Shown here one piece after another: positions 33,638 to 42,684 of a stretch of DNA of 64,000 bases; the first letter of the stretch is position 1, and every line of letters begins with the position of its first letter. The translations under genes and the position numbers were made by a program. The stretch covers positions 186,001-250,000 of the forward strand of contig NZ_OX458331.1 in the NCBI RefSeq assembly GCF_949769285.1. The letters run 5' to 3'. Source of the stretch: Anaerococcus sp. Marseille-Q7828. GTDB taxonomy: Bacteria; Bacillota; Clostridia; Tissierellales; Peptoniphilaceae. Below the pieces are notes generated by a model that was not told where the DNA came from, ran no database searches, and saw only the letters and a program-made list of their open reading frames with translations.

Positions 33638-34105
33638 TTATAGGCAATCCTTATTTTTAATAATCCAATCCTCGAAATTTTCATCTTTTTCTATATTTTC
33701 TTGGCCAAATTTTTCAAAAGTTCCGTCTTTTTTTACTAGTAAGAAGTCTGGTACTTGTTCTATTTGGTATTTGTCTACAATTTTTTTATAAGATTTTGAA
33801 TCTCTATATTTCTTTGTATCAAAGTATCTGATTTTGATGTCATTTTCTTTTGATATTTGTGTTAGTACTTGTGCTAATGCCTTGCAGCCTATGCAATCTT
33901 CACGTCCTATGTAGACAAAGGCGTTTAAGGAATTGTCAGCATTTAAAAACTCTTGGTCAGATATCTCATCAAATTGGGAAACATCGTAGGGGCTATTGCT
34001 GATTTTTGCCAATTCATCTTCTAGCTCTTGGCTTTTTTGGCTATAGATGCCAAAGGCTACAAAGAGCGCTATTACTATAGTCAAGATTATATTTCTCTTG
34101 TTCAT
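33638..34105 (-). CDS. Membrane-anchored thioredoxin-like protein
   Basis: 155 residues. One N-terminal membrane segment (7-22) places the rest outside. A thioredoxin fold follows with the active-site motif REDCIGCKAL (about 72) in place of CGPC, the cis-Pro EQVPDFLLV and a terminal strand ending GTFEKFG. The dithiol is intact, so it can be redox active, for example in reducing or forming disulfides in envelope proteins. Last gene of the long operon; it overlaps pepT by four bases. Confidence 0.85.
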   Translation of the reverse strand: MNKRNIILTIVIALFVAFGIYSQKSQELEDELAKISNSPYDVSQFDEISDQEFLNADNSLNAFVYIGREDCIGCKALAQVLTQISKENDIKIRYFDTKKYRDSKSYKKIVDKYQIEQVPDFLLVKKDGTFEKFGQENIEKDENFEDWIIKNKDCL

Positions 34106-35337
34106 ATGCCCCTCATCAATTCTACGGTCACTTTAAATGACTTATAAAAGCTATTCATTGGCAAGAATTCTTTGTTAGAGTGGAAGTTGTGGGCACCTGT
34201 GAAGTAGTTTGGAGTGAGTATTCCCCTTGTTGATAGGTATGATCCATCTGTTCCACCTCTCATTGGAATGATTTTTGGATCTATCTCTAATTTTTGGTAG
34301 ATATCTTTAAGATTTTCTATGGCAACCTCGTTATTTTCATCGACACTGTCTAGGATATTTGCGTAAGTATCTTCTATGTCAATTTCAATTTCTGCAGACT
34401 TGTATCGCTTTTTCAAGATTTCTATTGCATCAAGTAGGTAGGTTTTGGATTCTTCAAATTTTTCCTTATCGTGGTTTCTTATATTGAAATCTATCCTGCA
34501 GTTAAGGACATCTGATTTGATGTCGGTTATCCAGACGTATCCTTCTCTATTTTCGGTATTTTCTGGCATCTTTGCCCTATCTAGCATAGATATAAAATCA
34601 TGGGCAATCATAATAGGATTGACCAAAACTCCCTTGGCTGACATTGGATGGGCGCTTACTCCCTTTATCTTTATGACTCCACTTGCTGCATTGAAAGTTT
34701 CATAAACTAATTCACCAAGGGCACAGCAATCAATTGTATAGGCAAAATCGACAGGAAATTTTTCAAAGTCAATTTTCCTCACTCCCCTAAGGCCAATTTC
34801 CTCATCTGGGACAAAGGCTATGTAAATATTGCCGTGGTTAATATCTGGATTTTCTTTTAGATACCACAAGGCTGTGATGACATTGGCTATGGCTGCCTTG
34901 TTGTCAGCTCCAAGTACAGATCTTCCATCTGTAACAATTATGTCATCGCCCATATAGGATAAGATTTCCGGGTTTTCTTTGGTGGAAAATACTATATTTT
35001 CCTTCTCATTTAAAACAATATCCTTGCCATCATAATTTTTGATTACTTGTGGATTGATCTGATCTGAGAGACCTACATCAACTGTATCGAGATGGCATAC
35101 CCAGCCAATATTATAGGTAGTATTATTTGCTGGAAGTTTTGCTTGTAAAACTCCAAATTCATTGATGGCGATGTCAACTAGGCCCAAATCTTCTAAGTCT
35201 TTTTCTAACTTTTGGACCAATAAAAGTTGTCCCACAGATGATGGGACATTGGGATTTTTTTCATCAGATTGGCTAGGGATAGCCAGGTAAGATAGAAAGT
35301 TTTCTTGTAGTTTTTCTTTTATAATAGCTTCATTCAT
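34102..35337 (-). CDS. pepT: Peptidase T (tripeptide aminopeptidase)
   Basis: 411 residues of the M20B family. The dinuclear zinc ligands are visible: CHLDTVDVG (His, Asp), GADNKAAIA (Asp), PDEEIGLRG (Glu pair), TIDCCALGE (Asp) and the C-terminal TGAHNFHSNKEF (His). It removes N-terminal residues from tripeptides in the cytoplasm. The start follows AAGGA. It overlaps both neighbours, so it is fully embedded in the envelope operon. Confidence 0.95.
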   Translation of the reverse strand: MNEAIIKEKLQENFLSYLAIPSQSDEKNPNVPSSVGQLLLVQKLEKDLEDLGLVDIAINEFGVLQAKLPANNTTYNIGWVCHLDTVDVGLSDQINPQVIKNYDGKDIVLNEKENIVFSTKENPEILSYMGDDIIVTDGRSVLGADNKAAIANVITALWYLKENPDINHGNIYIAFVPDEEIGLRGVRKIDFEKFPVDFAYTIDCCALGELVYETFNAASGVIKIKGVSAHPMSAKGVLVNPIMIAHDFISMLDRAKMPENTENREGYVWITDIKSDVLNCRIDFNIRNHDKEKFEESKTYLLDAIEILKKRYKSAEIEIDIEDTYANILDSVDENNEVAIENLKDIYQKLEIDPKIIPMRGGTDGSYLSTRGILTPNYFTGAHNFHSNKEFLPMNSFYKSFKVTVELMRGI

Positions 35338-36131
35338 TTCATATTCCTTATAAAATCAGCAAAGATTCTTCTGCTGTATTCATCGTCACTATAGCTAGCT
35401 TCTGGGTGCCATTGAACCCCTATCATATATGAGTAGTAGGGATTTTCTATGGCTTCAATAAGCCCGTCTGGGCTTTCTGCTCCGATATCTAGGCCATCGG
35501 CTAGCTTTCTTATTCCCTCATGATGGAAGGAATTGACTTCTATTTGATTTTCACCAATAACTTCTCTAAGATAGGAATCATCTCTTATATTCACATTATG
35601 GTAAGAAAAAGTTTTATCATCTCCCCTATGGATAATCTCTGTAGAATATTGGCTTTTTATATCATCATATAAAGACCCACCATAGTAGATGTTCATAAGC
35701 TGCATGCCCCTACAAATGCCAAGAATCGGTTTATTTTTTTCTATAGCATAGGCAAATATATCAAGACTTTTTTCATCATCTTCCTTAGAATAATCTTCTA
35801 CCAAATCGGGATTTCCTCCATAAAGTGAAGGATCAAAGTCATTGCCACCAGCAAAGACAACTCCATCAGCCTCATCCACCATTTCTTTTATATCTTCTAA
35901 GCTAAATTGGCTGGTATCAACGTCCATCAACATAATATTGTTTGAGCCAAATGGATACTCAACTTTCGATATATTTTGATTGTTGTGGACAATAGCAACT
36001 AACTTTTTAGGGAAAAACCTATCTCTTATTACTACAATTGCTAAAACCGCAATTATTAAAACTAGGCCTAATTTAAAAATTCTTAAGGGAGAGCTTTTAT
36101 TTATTTTTTTCTTGGCTTTTCTTTCCTTCAA
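35334..36131 (-). CDS. Membrane-anchored peptidase C26 (gamma-Glu-GABA hydrolase-like)
   Basis: About 265 residues from a TTG at 36131 with AGAGG upstream; the frame stays open to 36188, but that start has no ribosome site. A basic N-terminus (LKERKAKKK) and one membrane segment (about 20-38) precede a class I glutamine-amidotransferase domain. The triad is complete: ILGICRGMQL (Cys), and VQWHPEASY (His and Glu). FAGGNDFDPSLYGG fits the PuuD-like C26 branch that cleaves gamma-glutamyl bonds. A membrane anchor is unusual for this family. Whether the catalytic domain faces in or out depends on the positive-inside rule, which favours outside. Confidence 0.8.
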   Translation of the reverse strand: MKERKAKKKINKSSPLRIFKLGLVLIIAVLAIVVIRDRFFPKKLVAIVHNNQNISKVEYPFGSNNIMLMDVDTSQFSLEDIKEMVDEADGVVFAGGNDFDPSLYGGNPDLVEDYSKEDDEKSLDIFAYAIEKNKPILGICRGMQLMNIYYGGSLYDDIKSQYSTEIIHRGDDKTFSYHNVNIRDDSYLREVIGENQIEVNSFHHEGIRKLADGLDIGAESPDGLIEAIENPYYSYMIGVQWHPEASYSDDEYSRRIFADFIRNMK

Positions 36132-36153
36132 TTTACTTATCCTCTTAAAATAA

Positions 36154-37062
36154 CTAGTACTTGCTTGCTCCTTTATCGCTTGCAACAACTATTGTATCGC
36201 CCTCAAATCTTATGCCATAGGCATTGTCTACTTTTGTAAAAACAGTTCTAGTTCTCTTATCCATAAAGCTTAGAGACATATCTTCGCCATCCTTGTCTAT
36301 GCCAATTACTGTCGATGGAGTGAAATAATTGGCCTCATGCTTGTCCCAGGATTCCTTTTGGGAATATATCCTATCCTTGTCTGAAGCATATAGACTTATT
36401 ATCTCCTTTTCCCTGTATAAGTCCTTGGATAAGTATAAGTCAGAAGTCTCATAGCCAACTGATATAAGCTCTGGACTATCTCCTTTTTTGCCAGACTCTA
36501 TAGATTTTTTGTAAAGTTCGTAGTAATTTTCGCTTGCCTTATAAGTAGTATAGAAAATATTATTAGGGCTTACTATGCCATCTTTGATATCGCCGTGGAT
36601 ATTTTCAATTTGGGTGATAGTAAAATCGCTTAGGTTTAGGAGGCTTATAGTAGTCTTATCTCTATTTTCCTGATCATTATCATAAAACTTATTGATGAAA
36701 TATAAGTTGCCATCCATAATACCTATAGGTATGATCTCTTGGCCACTGTCAAAGTCAAAAATAGTCTTAATCTCTGTCTTTTCTATGTCAACTAGCTTAT
36801 ATTGGTGAAGCTTGCTATCTCCTATAACAAACATAGATCCCACCCCATAGATATCATAGGCAAGGGAATTTTCTTCGGCATATATTATTTCTTTTGTGTT
36901 TCCATTTGGGTTAAATTTTAGCAATTTTTTCACTATAGGATTGTAATAAATTTCTTCCTTATTTACATCCAAGTGCCTTATACTCAGCGAATCATTATTT
37001 TTAGAAGCACATCCTGTAAAAAGTAAAACCGCTAAAATCAACCATATTCTAATATTTTTCAT
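36154..37062 (-). CDS. Lipoprotein, third member of a tandem paralogous trio
   Basis: 302 residues. The lipobox is LLFTGC (Cys 18). It lacks the long acidic linker of its two upstream relatives but keeps shared segments such as EIIPIGIMDGNLYFINKFYDN and the trailing run of short beta strands, which suggests a beta-propeller-like or DUF5050-type fold. No ribosome site precedes the ATG; instead TGTTATAAT lies six bases upstream, hinting at an internal, leaderless start. Function unknown. Confidence 0.7.
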   Translation of the reverse strand: MKNIRIWLILAVLLFTGCASKNNDSLSIRHLDVNKEEIYYNPIVKKLLKFNPNGNTKEIIYAEENSLAYDIYGVGSMFVIGDSKLHQYKLVDIEKTEIKTIFDFDSGQEIIPIGIMDGNLYFINKFYDNDQENRDKTTISLLNLSDFTITQIENIHGDIKDGIVSPNNIFYTTYKASENYYELYKKSIESGKKGDSPELISVGYETSDLYLSKDLYREKEIISLYASDKDRIYSQKESWDKHEANYFTPSTVIGIDKDGEDMSLSFMDKRTRTVFTKVDNAYGIRFEGDTIVVASDKGASKY

Positions 37063-37068
37063 ACTTTA

Positions 37069-37074
37069 ATTATA
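37069..37074 (-). promoter_or_regulatory. Extended -10 box abutting the third lipoprotein gene
   Basis: On the minus strand, TGTTATAAT ends six bases before the ATG, with no Shine-Dalgarno in the 39-base gap and no good -35 box. Confidence 0.4.
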
Positions 37075-37101
37075 ACACGGATTTGCCAAAAGTTCGGCTC
37101 T

Positions 37102-38205
37102 TTACTGAAAATCGATTTCAAATTCACCTATGTTATTGTCCTCGTCTATATAATATAGGGTATTTTGTAAATATTTCTGGCCTCTAATGTTTTCATCAAA
37201 AACCATATCGCCATCGTAGGCATGATAAATTTTTAGATTTTGTTCATAGTCACTTGGATTTTCTCCAGTGGATTTTGTGTAATACAAAACGTACTTGCCC
37301 TTTATATCAACCAAACCATCTGCCTTTGCTGGAATTTCCCATACTTGATCACCGATATGGATGCCTTCTGCATCAGCTTTGAAATATTCATTTACAGTTT
37401 CTGGTCCATCTTTGTAGCTAGTAGCATAGATATCGTAGGAGTCGTAATCTTTTTCTACTAATTCTGGTTCAGCTGATAGATCAGATTCTGGCGAAAAAGC
37501 ATAGAGGTTATTTTTGCCAGATTCATTATTTATAAAATAGACCTTGTCTCTAGTATTTGCTATAGATGTAACATTAGTTGAAAACTGACCTGTATAATCT
37601 TTTAGGTCTTTATTTTCTATATCAAAGTATCCTAGTGTATTTTTACTATCTACAACATTGCCATCTTCGTCCAATACAGTTAGATAGTGGTAGCCATAAA
37701 TCTTATTGCCAATCATCCCAATTGGATGGAATTCTTCATTTTGGGCAAATCTAAATAAAAGATTTAAGTTTTTGCCGACTAGATCGTAAATGCCATATTC
37801 ATTATTATCAGTTGACCTGCCAACAAAGAGGGTAATGGCGCCAGGAACTTTTTCAAAAAACATAGATCCATTTTCAAATTTTGTATTCCCATCAAGGTCT
37901 ACCAGCTTATCATTTCTGTCAAATTGAACCAGGTAGAAGTTAGGAATATAAAAGACATTGTCTTTATCAATCTTTACATCCTTATCTATTAAAAGTTCCT
38001 GATTTTCTACATTGGCTTCTTTTTTACTTTCATCTTCTTTTTCATCTTCTTGCTTGCTATTATTGCTATCTTCATTGGCTTTGGAAACTTCTTCTATTTC
38101 AGTATTTGTACTTTCTTTATCTTCTATATTTTTATCACTTTTTCCATTGCTAGCGCATGATGTTAAAAACAAGACTAGCGCTAGCACGGATAAGATCTTT
38201 TTCAT
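37102..38205 (-). CDS. Lipoprotein, second member of a tandem paralogous trio
   Basis: About 367 residues from the ATG at 38205, which gives a clean lipoprotein signal (LFLTSC). An earlier in-frame ATG at 38217, directly after the previous stop, adds four residues. After the Cys comes an acidic, Glu/Ser/Asn-rich linker to about residue 72, then a beta-strand-rich domain with FHPIGMIGNKIYGYHYL, IANTRDKVYFINNESGKNNLY and KYLQNTLYYIDEDN. The pattern matches the neighbouring lipoproteins. It is probably displayed outside the membrane; no function is known. Confidence 0.75.
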   Translation of the reverse strand: MKKILSVLALVLFLTSCASNGKSDKNIEDKESTNTEIEEVSKANEDSNNSKQEDEKEDESKKEANVENQELLIDKDVKIDKDNVFYIPNFYLVQFDRNDKLVDLDGNTKFENGSMFFEKVPGAITLFVGRSTDNNEYGIYDLVGKNLNLLFRFAQNEEFHPIGMIGNKIYGYHYLTVLDEDGNVVDSKNTLGYFDIENKDLKDYTGQFSTNVTSIANTRDKVYFINNESGKNNLYAFSPESDLSAEPELVEKDYDSYDIYATSYKDGPETVNEYFKADAEGIHIGDQVWEIPAKADGLVDIKGKYVLYYTKSTGENPSDYEQNLKIYHAYDGDMVFDENIRGQKYLQNTLYYIDEDNNIGEFEIDFQ

Positions 38206-38217
38206 AATAAGCCCCAT

Positions 38218-39453
38218 TTATAGCTCTATATCTACTGATTCCAATTGGTTATTACTGGTTAAATAATATAGTTTGCCATCAGCAATTTTTATGCCACGAA
38301 CTACTTCTTCTAGTACTGTTTCTCCACTTGTAAGGTTTAAAATCTTTAGATTTGTTGATAATCTATCTCCCTCACCTTTGGCATCTACTTGGAAATAGAA
38401 AATATTATTTCCTATAATTTCTTGGTGGCCTGTTTCAGCCCACAAAAATGGGAATTTTTGGTCATTGGCATAGATATTGTCATTGTCAGCCCTTAGTATC
38501 TTCCAGACTGGCTTGCCATCTACAAATCTTTTTTGGCCAAATAAGTATTGGAGATTGAAATCTTTTTCTACTAACTCCGCCTCTTGGTCTAGGCCCTTTG
38601 ATAAATCTAGTTTGTATAGGTCATAGTTATAGGCATCTTCTTTGTTATCGCCAGGTTTTGTAAATTGAAGTTCTCCGTCTATTACTACTGCACCACCTGT
38701 CATAACGTCTATTGTATCTTCAAAATCGTGAACTTCACCTGTTGCAAGATCTACGTATCCTATGGCATTTTTTTCATTTTCTAAGGTTTCTGTTCCATTG
38801 ATATCAGACTTAGCATAGTAATTATGGAAGCCATAAATCTTATCTCCAACTAGACCTAGAGGACGAAATTCTTCATCTGAAGGAAATTCATATAGGCTAG
38901 TGACATTCTTATCATTCATCCTAACAACGGTTACTTTATCATCTAAATCTTCTACATTACGTTTTGTTCTAATAAAAATATTATTTGAATACTTCACATA
39001 ATCATAATTATATGAGTCATCGCTTGGGGATACTATTCCATTTTCATCTACGATTTCCCCATCTTCGTTTACACTTCTAAATGTTGAATATGGTAGGAAG
39101 AACAAATCATCAGCGGTAACTTCACCTTGTTTTTCTTGATCAACATTTTCTTCTTCCCCAGGCTTATCTTCTTTAGATTCTGTTTCTTCTTTATCTTCTT
39201 CGCCTTCTTCTTTATCGTTTATATCTTTGTCAACTTTTTTGCTTTGGTCTGTATCTTCTGATGCATTTTCTTCAGAATTTTTATCCTCAGACTCCTCTTC
39301 ACTTTCCTCTGGTTTTGATACTTCTATGACTTTCTTTTGATCGTCTTTATTCTCTTCTTCGATTTGATTGTTATCCTCTCCTGCTGGCGCACTGGAATTA
39401 GTACACCCCATAAGAGCTAGGGATAGGACTGCTATTGGTATATATTTTTTCAT
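38218..39453 (-). CDS. Lipoprotein, first member of a tandem paralogous trio
   Basis: 411 residues. Lipobox LALMGC (Cys 17), then a very acidic Glu/Asp/Lys-rich linker of about 95 residues, then the domain shared with the next two genes: FRPLGLVGDKIYGFHNYYA, NAIGYVDLATGEVHDF and KIADGKLYYLTSNNQL near the end. Repeated short strands and the periodic aspartates suggest a propeller-like fold. It follows the FtsX-type permease gene by ten bases (ribosome site AAGGAG), so it is likely part of the same export or sensing complex. Confidence 0.75.
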   Translation of the reverse strand: MKKYIPIAVLSLALMGCTNSSAPAGEDNNQIEEENKDDQKKVIEVSKPEESEEESEDKNSEENASEDTDQSKKVDKDINDKEEGEEDKEETESKEDKPGEEENVDQEKQGEVTADDLFFLPYSTFRSVNEDGEIVDENGIVSPSDDSYNYDYVKYSNNIFIRTKRNVEDLDDKVTVVRMNDKNVTSLYEFPSDEEFRPLGLVGDKIYGFHNYYAKSDINGTETLENEKNAIGYVDLATGEVHDFEDTIDVMTGGAVVIDGELQFTKPGDNKEDAYNYDLYKLDLSKGLDQEAELVEKDFNLQYLFGQKRFVDGKPVWKILRADNDNIYANDQKFPFLWAETGHQEIIGNNIFYFQVDAKGEGDRLSTNLKILNLTSGETVLEEVVRGIKIADGKLYYLTSNNQLESVDIEL

Positions 39454-39463
39454 TATCTTCTCC

Positions 39464-40849
39464 TTAATTTGCTCTTAAAGCCTCGATTGCTGAAAGTTTT
39501 GTAGCTCGTCTTGCTGGTAGATATCCTGCTAATACACCAACTAGGGCTGAAAATCCTACTCCAACTATGGCTAGCCAGACTGGAATAATTATTATATTTC
39601 CGCTAGTGCCAAACATTGAGTTGGGATCTGCTCCCAGAGTGCTATTTAATAGCTTAGCAACGAGCAATGAAATGACAAGACCAAGTATGCCTCCAAAAAA
39701 TCCTATAAATCCAGACTCTATAAGAAACATAGTCTCAACATCTCTAACTGAGGCTCCTATTACTTTCATTACCCCAATTTCCTTTTGTCTCTCATAAATA
39801 CTCATTAACATAGTGTTTATGATACCTATGGCTGATACTATAAAGGCGATAGAACCAATACCTCCAAGAATAAGCATAATTGTCCTTGTTTGGTTTTGAA
39901 TTTCTTCGTTAGTTTCGGCCATTGAATGAGTTTGATAACCTAGTTGTCTTATTTCTTGTTCGACTGCTTCTACATTTTTGACATCATCTACTATAACTTG
40001 TAAATTGTCATAAGTTATTTTGTCACTTGTTTCAGGGATTGGATTTCCTTTTTCGTCAAATGATTGGTTTAAGCTAGGAGACATTATCTTAGCATCTTCT
40101 TTTTTTAACATTTTGAAGGTTGCTTCAGATATATAGGATCCCCAGCCAGATAAAAATGAGTTTTTGTTTAGTTTGCCTGCTATTTCTATTGGTACATCTG
40201 TATATTCTGGTTTTTGTTCTTCTTTTTCTTCAGATCCATTTTGAGGATTTTCATTGCCAAAATTGACTCCATCGTCCTCTTCTTCAAAGACATAGCCTAA
40301 GCGGATGAAGTACTGGTGGGCATTAAAGTCAAAGTCCTCTACTGGCTCCATATAAAAACTACCGCCACCTTCTGCTATTTGTTTGGTTGCTTGGGTATTT
40401 TGTCCTAGAAGAATTTTATTATCATCTTTGGCATTTGGTGGATTTCCAAAATCCATCATATCTTTATCAATCATTGAAAACACATTGTCAGGAATGATAT
40501 TTATAGACCCGTCAATTTCATAATCTTCAGTATCAGACATCTTTATTTGGACATATACATTCTTACTAGGCACCACTGCCTTAACATGGCTTACACTTTT
40601 TAAGTCGTTTAGCACCTTATCATTTATAGTAAGATTGCCTTGACCAGATCCGTCCATGACATCTATAGTGGTAAGGCCTTGGAAGGATTCTATCATCTCT
40701 TTTTGCGAATTGCTAATGCCTTCAGCAAAGGCAAGCATTAGGATAATAGAGGTTGAGCCTATAACAACTGATAAGATAGTAAGAATAGTCCTAGATTTAC
40801 GACGCCAAAGATTCCTTAGGGCCATTATAAATCTATCAGATATCTTCAT
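39464..40849 (-). CDS. ABC transporter permease, FtsX/MacB type
   Basis: 461 residues. The topology is one N-terminal membrane helix (about 17-40), a large outer domain (about 45-320, MacB_PCD type), then three C-terminal helices forming the FtsX domain (AFIVSAIGIINTMLMSI, the coupling segment YERQKEIGVMKVIGAS, and the last helix before ARRATKLSAIEALR). This is the non-canonical permease of MacB- or LolC-like mechanotransmission transporters, which move proteins or signals rather than import solutes. It overlaps the scaffold gene by 14 bases. Confidence 0.92.
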   Translation of the reverse strand: MKISDRFIMALRNLWRRKSRTILTILSVVIGSTSIILMLAFAEGISNSQKEMIESFQGLTTIDVMDGSGQGNLTINDKVLNDLKSVSHVKAVVPSKNVYVQIKMSDTEDYEIDGSINIIPDNVFSMIDKDMMDFGNPPNAKDDNKILLGQNTQATKQIAEGGGSFYMEPVEDFDFNAHQYFIRLGYVFEEEDDGVNFGNENPQNGSEEKEEQKPEYTDVPIEIAGKLNKNSFLSGWGSYISEATFKMLKKEDAKIMSPSLNQSFDEKGNPIPETSDKITYDNLQVIVDDVKNVEAVEQEIRQLGYQTHSMAETNEEIQNQTRTIMLILGGIGSIAFIVSAIGIINTMLMSIYERQKEIGVMKVIGASVRDVETMFLIESGFIGFFGGILGLVISLLVAKLLNSTLGADPNSMFGTSGNIIIIPVWLAIVGVGFSALVGVLAGYLPARRATKLSAIEALRAN

Positions 40850-41891
40850 CTTCTATTATTAGCTCCTTCTCTTTTTTATCTTTTGATCTTTTTCTTAGTA
40901 AGACAACTACAAGGGCTGCGATTATTGCTAGTCCAACCCACAAGAATGGAGATGATAAGAGGCCTCCGCCTGCGTTTTGGCTAGGATCTTCTCCCATGCC
41001 GCCATCAGCTGGTATCATTTCACCAGTTTCTGGGTCTTGGATCATACCACCTTCCATGCCATCCATGCCTCCCATATCCATAGAGGTTACATTGGAATTG
41101 AAATTTTGTGTTTGTGTGTGGACATTGCCTGCTGAATCTTCGTAGGTTAGAAGAATCTTGCCTTCAACATCTCCCTCTCTTTCCGGAGTGATATTAAAGG
41201 TGAAAGTTTCAGTTGTTCCTGTATTAAAATTACCTATAAATCTTCTGTCATTATCTATTGTAAATCCCTTGCCTATGACATCACACATAAAAGTATTTAG
41301 GTTGTCCTTGCCTGTATTATAGATGTTTACAGAAACTTGAGTTTGCTGACCAACTATTAAATCTTCGTGCTTTACATCGCCAATGGTTACATTTGCCCTT
41401 TGGACAACAGGGATACCTATAGACTCCTTGGTGGTGTATTGGTTGCCCCAGTAGTCTTCATATTCCAAGGTTAGGCCAATCACATAGTTGCCTGCAGCAG
41501 CATTTGGATTTACATTCATGGTGATGTACTTATTGGAAGTATTCCAAGGGTAAAGAGCAGCTAGATAAAAGGAATTTGATTGGTCAACAGGACTAAAGAC
41601 TGAACCATCGCTTACAAGGGCATTGTTATCTCCGCTTGCTTGGGGTTGGGATTGGAGTTGTGACTCTATAGTTACCTTAAGGTTATAGATGGTGTTTTTG
41701 GCGTTGGTATTATACAAGGTAAAGCCAAGGTTAAAGGAATCTCCAGCCTCTACAGTTTGTGGATTCAAGCTATAGTTTGAAATTATAAGCTTCGGTTGGT
41801 TTTTCATTTGTACTTGGTTTGTTGTATCATCTCCTGAAGCGTTGCCATTTGAAGAATCATTTCCATTTATTTCATCATAATATGTCGTCAT
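40836..41891 (-). CDS. Tail-anchored extracellular scaffold protein of an ABC export system (COG1361-like)
   Basis: 351 residues. The body is built of two Ig-like, CARDB/COG1361-type beta modules (about 32-165, with NPQTVEAGDSFNLGFTLYN; and 166-265, with VGQQTQVSVNIYNTGKDN). A Gly/Met-rich linker (275-315) leads to a C-terminal membrane helix (about 316-335) and a basic tail RKRSKDKKEKE. Homologous arrangements put the beta domains outside. No signal peptide is visible, and a stop codon lies two codons upstream of the ATG. The gene overlaps both ATPase and permease. Confidence 0.75.
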   Translation of the reverse strand: MTTYYDEINGNDSSNGNASGDDTTNQVQMKNQPKLIISNYSLNPQTVEAGDSFNLGFTLYNTNAKNTIYNLKVTIESQLQSQPQASGDNNALVSDGSVFSPVDQSNSFYLAALYPWNTSNKYITMNVNPNAAAGNYVIGLTLEYEDYWGNQYTTKESIGIPVVQRANVTIGDVKHEDLIVGQQTQVSVNIYNTGKDNLNTFMCDVIGKGFTIDNDRRFIGNFNTGTTETFTFNITPEREGDVEGKILLTYEDSAGNVHTQTQNFNSNVTSMDMGGMDGMEGGMIQDPETGEMIPADGGMGEDPSQNAGGGLLSSPFLWVGLAIIAALVVVLLRKRSKDKKEKELIIEDEDI

Positions 41892-42597
41892 TTTCTAATA
41901 CCTCATCAATAGTTAAATTCTTATGTATATTTTCTATCTTTCCATCTCTCATAAATAAAGTTCTATCAGCAAATTCTGTCATCTCATCATCATGAGTTAC
42001 CATAATAAAGGTCTGTTTATTTTTCTTGGTGATGTCCTTTATGAGCTGCATTACTTCAAAACTTGTCTTAGTATCTAGGTTTCCCGTTGGTTCATCTGCA
42101 AAGATAATCTTTGGTGTTCCAACAAAAGCACGGGCTATGGACACCCTTTGCTGTTGACCACCAGAAAGCTCATTTGGCTTGTTGTTCATCCTATCTTCTA
42201 GACCTACTTGTTTTAAAATCTTGTAGGCTTCTTTTTTCCTCTCTTCTACTCCGATTCCCTTAAAGGTTAAAGGCAGGGATACATTTTCCCATGCCGTTAG
42301 GTAGGGCAATAGATTGTAAGATTGGAAAACAAAGCCAATATTTAGATTCCTAAACTTGGTTATGTCAGTTTCCTTTAGCTCATTTAAAATAATATTACCA
42401 TACTTGATGGAACCCTTGGTCGGATACTCAAGACCAGCCAGCATATTTAAAAGAGTTGACTTGCCAGAACCAGATGTCCCAAGCAAGGCTATAAATTCAC
42501 CTTTTTCAATGTCTAGGTCTATACCGTCCAGAGCTTTGATGATATTATTTCCAATCTTATAGTATTTTTTTAAAGATCTTACTTCAATTAGCGACAT
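41875..42597 (-). CDS. ABC transporter ATP-binding protein, MacB/LolD type
   Basis: About 240 residues from the ATG at 42597, six bases after GGAG; a TTG at 42609 and an ATG at 42600 are weaker. Walker A GTSGSGKST, Q-loop FVFQSYNLLPYL, signature LSGGQQQR, Walker B IIFADEPTGNLD and switch His MVTHDDEM. It drives the FtsX-type permease. First gene of the long operon, preceded by a promoter with an internal palindrome. Confidence 0.94.
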   Translation of the reverse strand: MSLIEVRSLKKYYKIGNNIIKALDGIDLDIEKGEFIALLGTSGSGKSTLLNMLAGLEYPTKGSIKYGNIILNELKETDITKFRNLNIGFVFQSYNLLPYLTAWENVSLPLTFKGIGVEERKKEAYKILKQVGLEDRMNNKPNELSGGQQQRVSIARAFVGTPKIIFADEPTGNLDTKTSFEVMQLIKDITKKNKQTFIMVTHDDEMTEFADRTLFMRDGKIENIHKNLTIDEVLENDDIL

Positions 42598-42684
42598 CAT
42601 TAACTCCAATTTTTGGTTTTTTTCAAAATGTAAAATATATTACAAAATAGTGTCATACTATTAGACACACACTCTGTTTGCATT

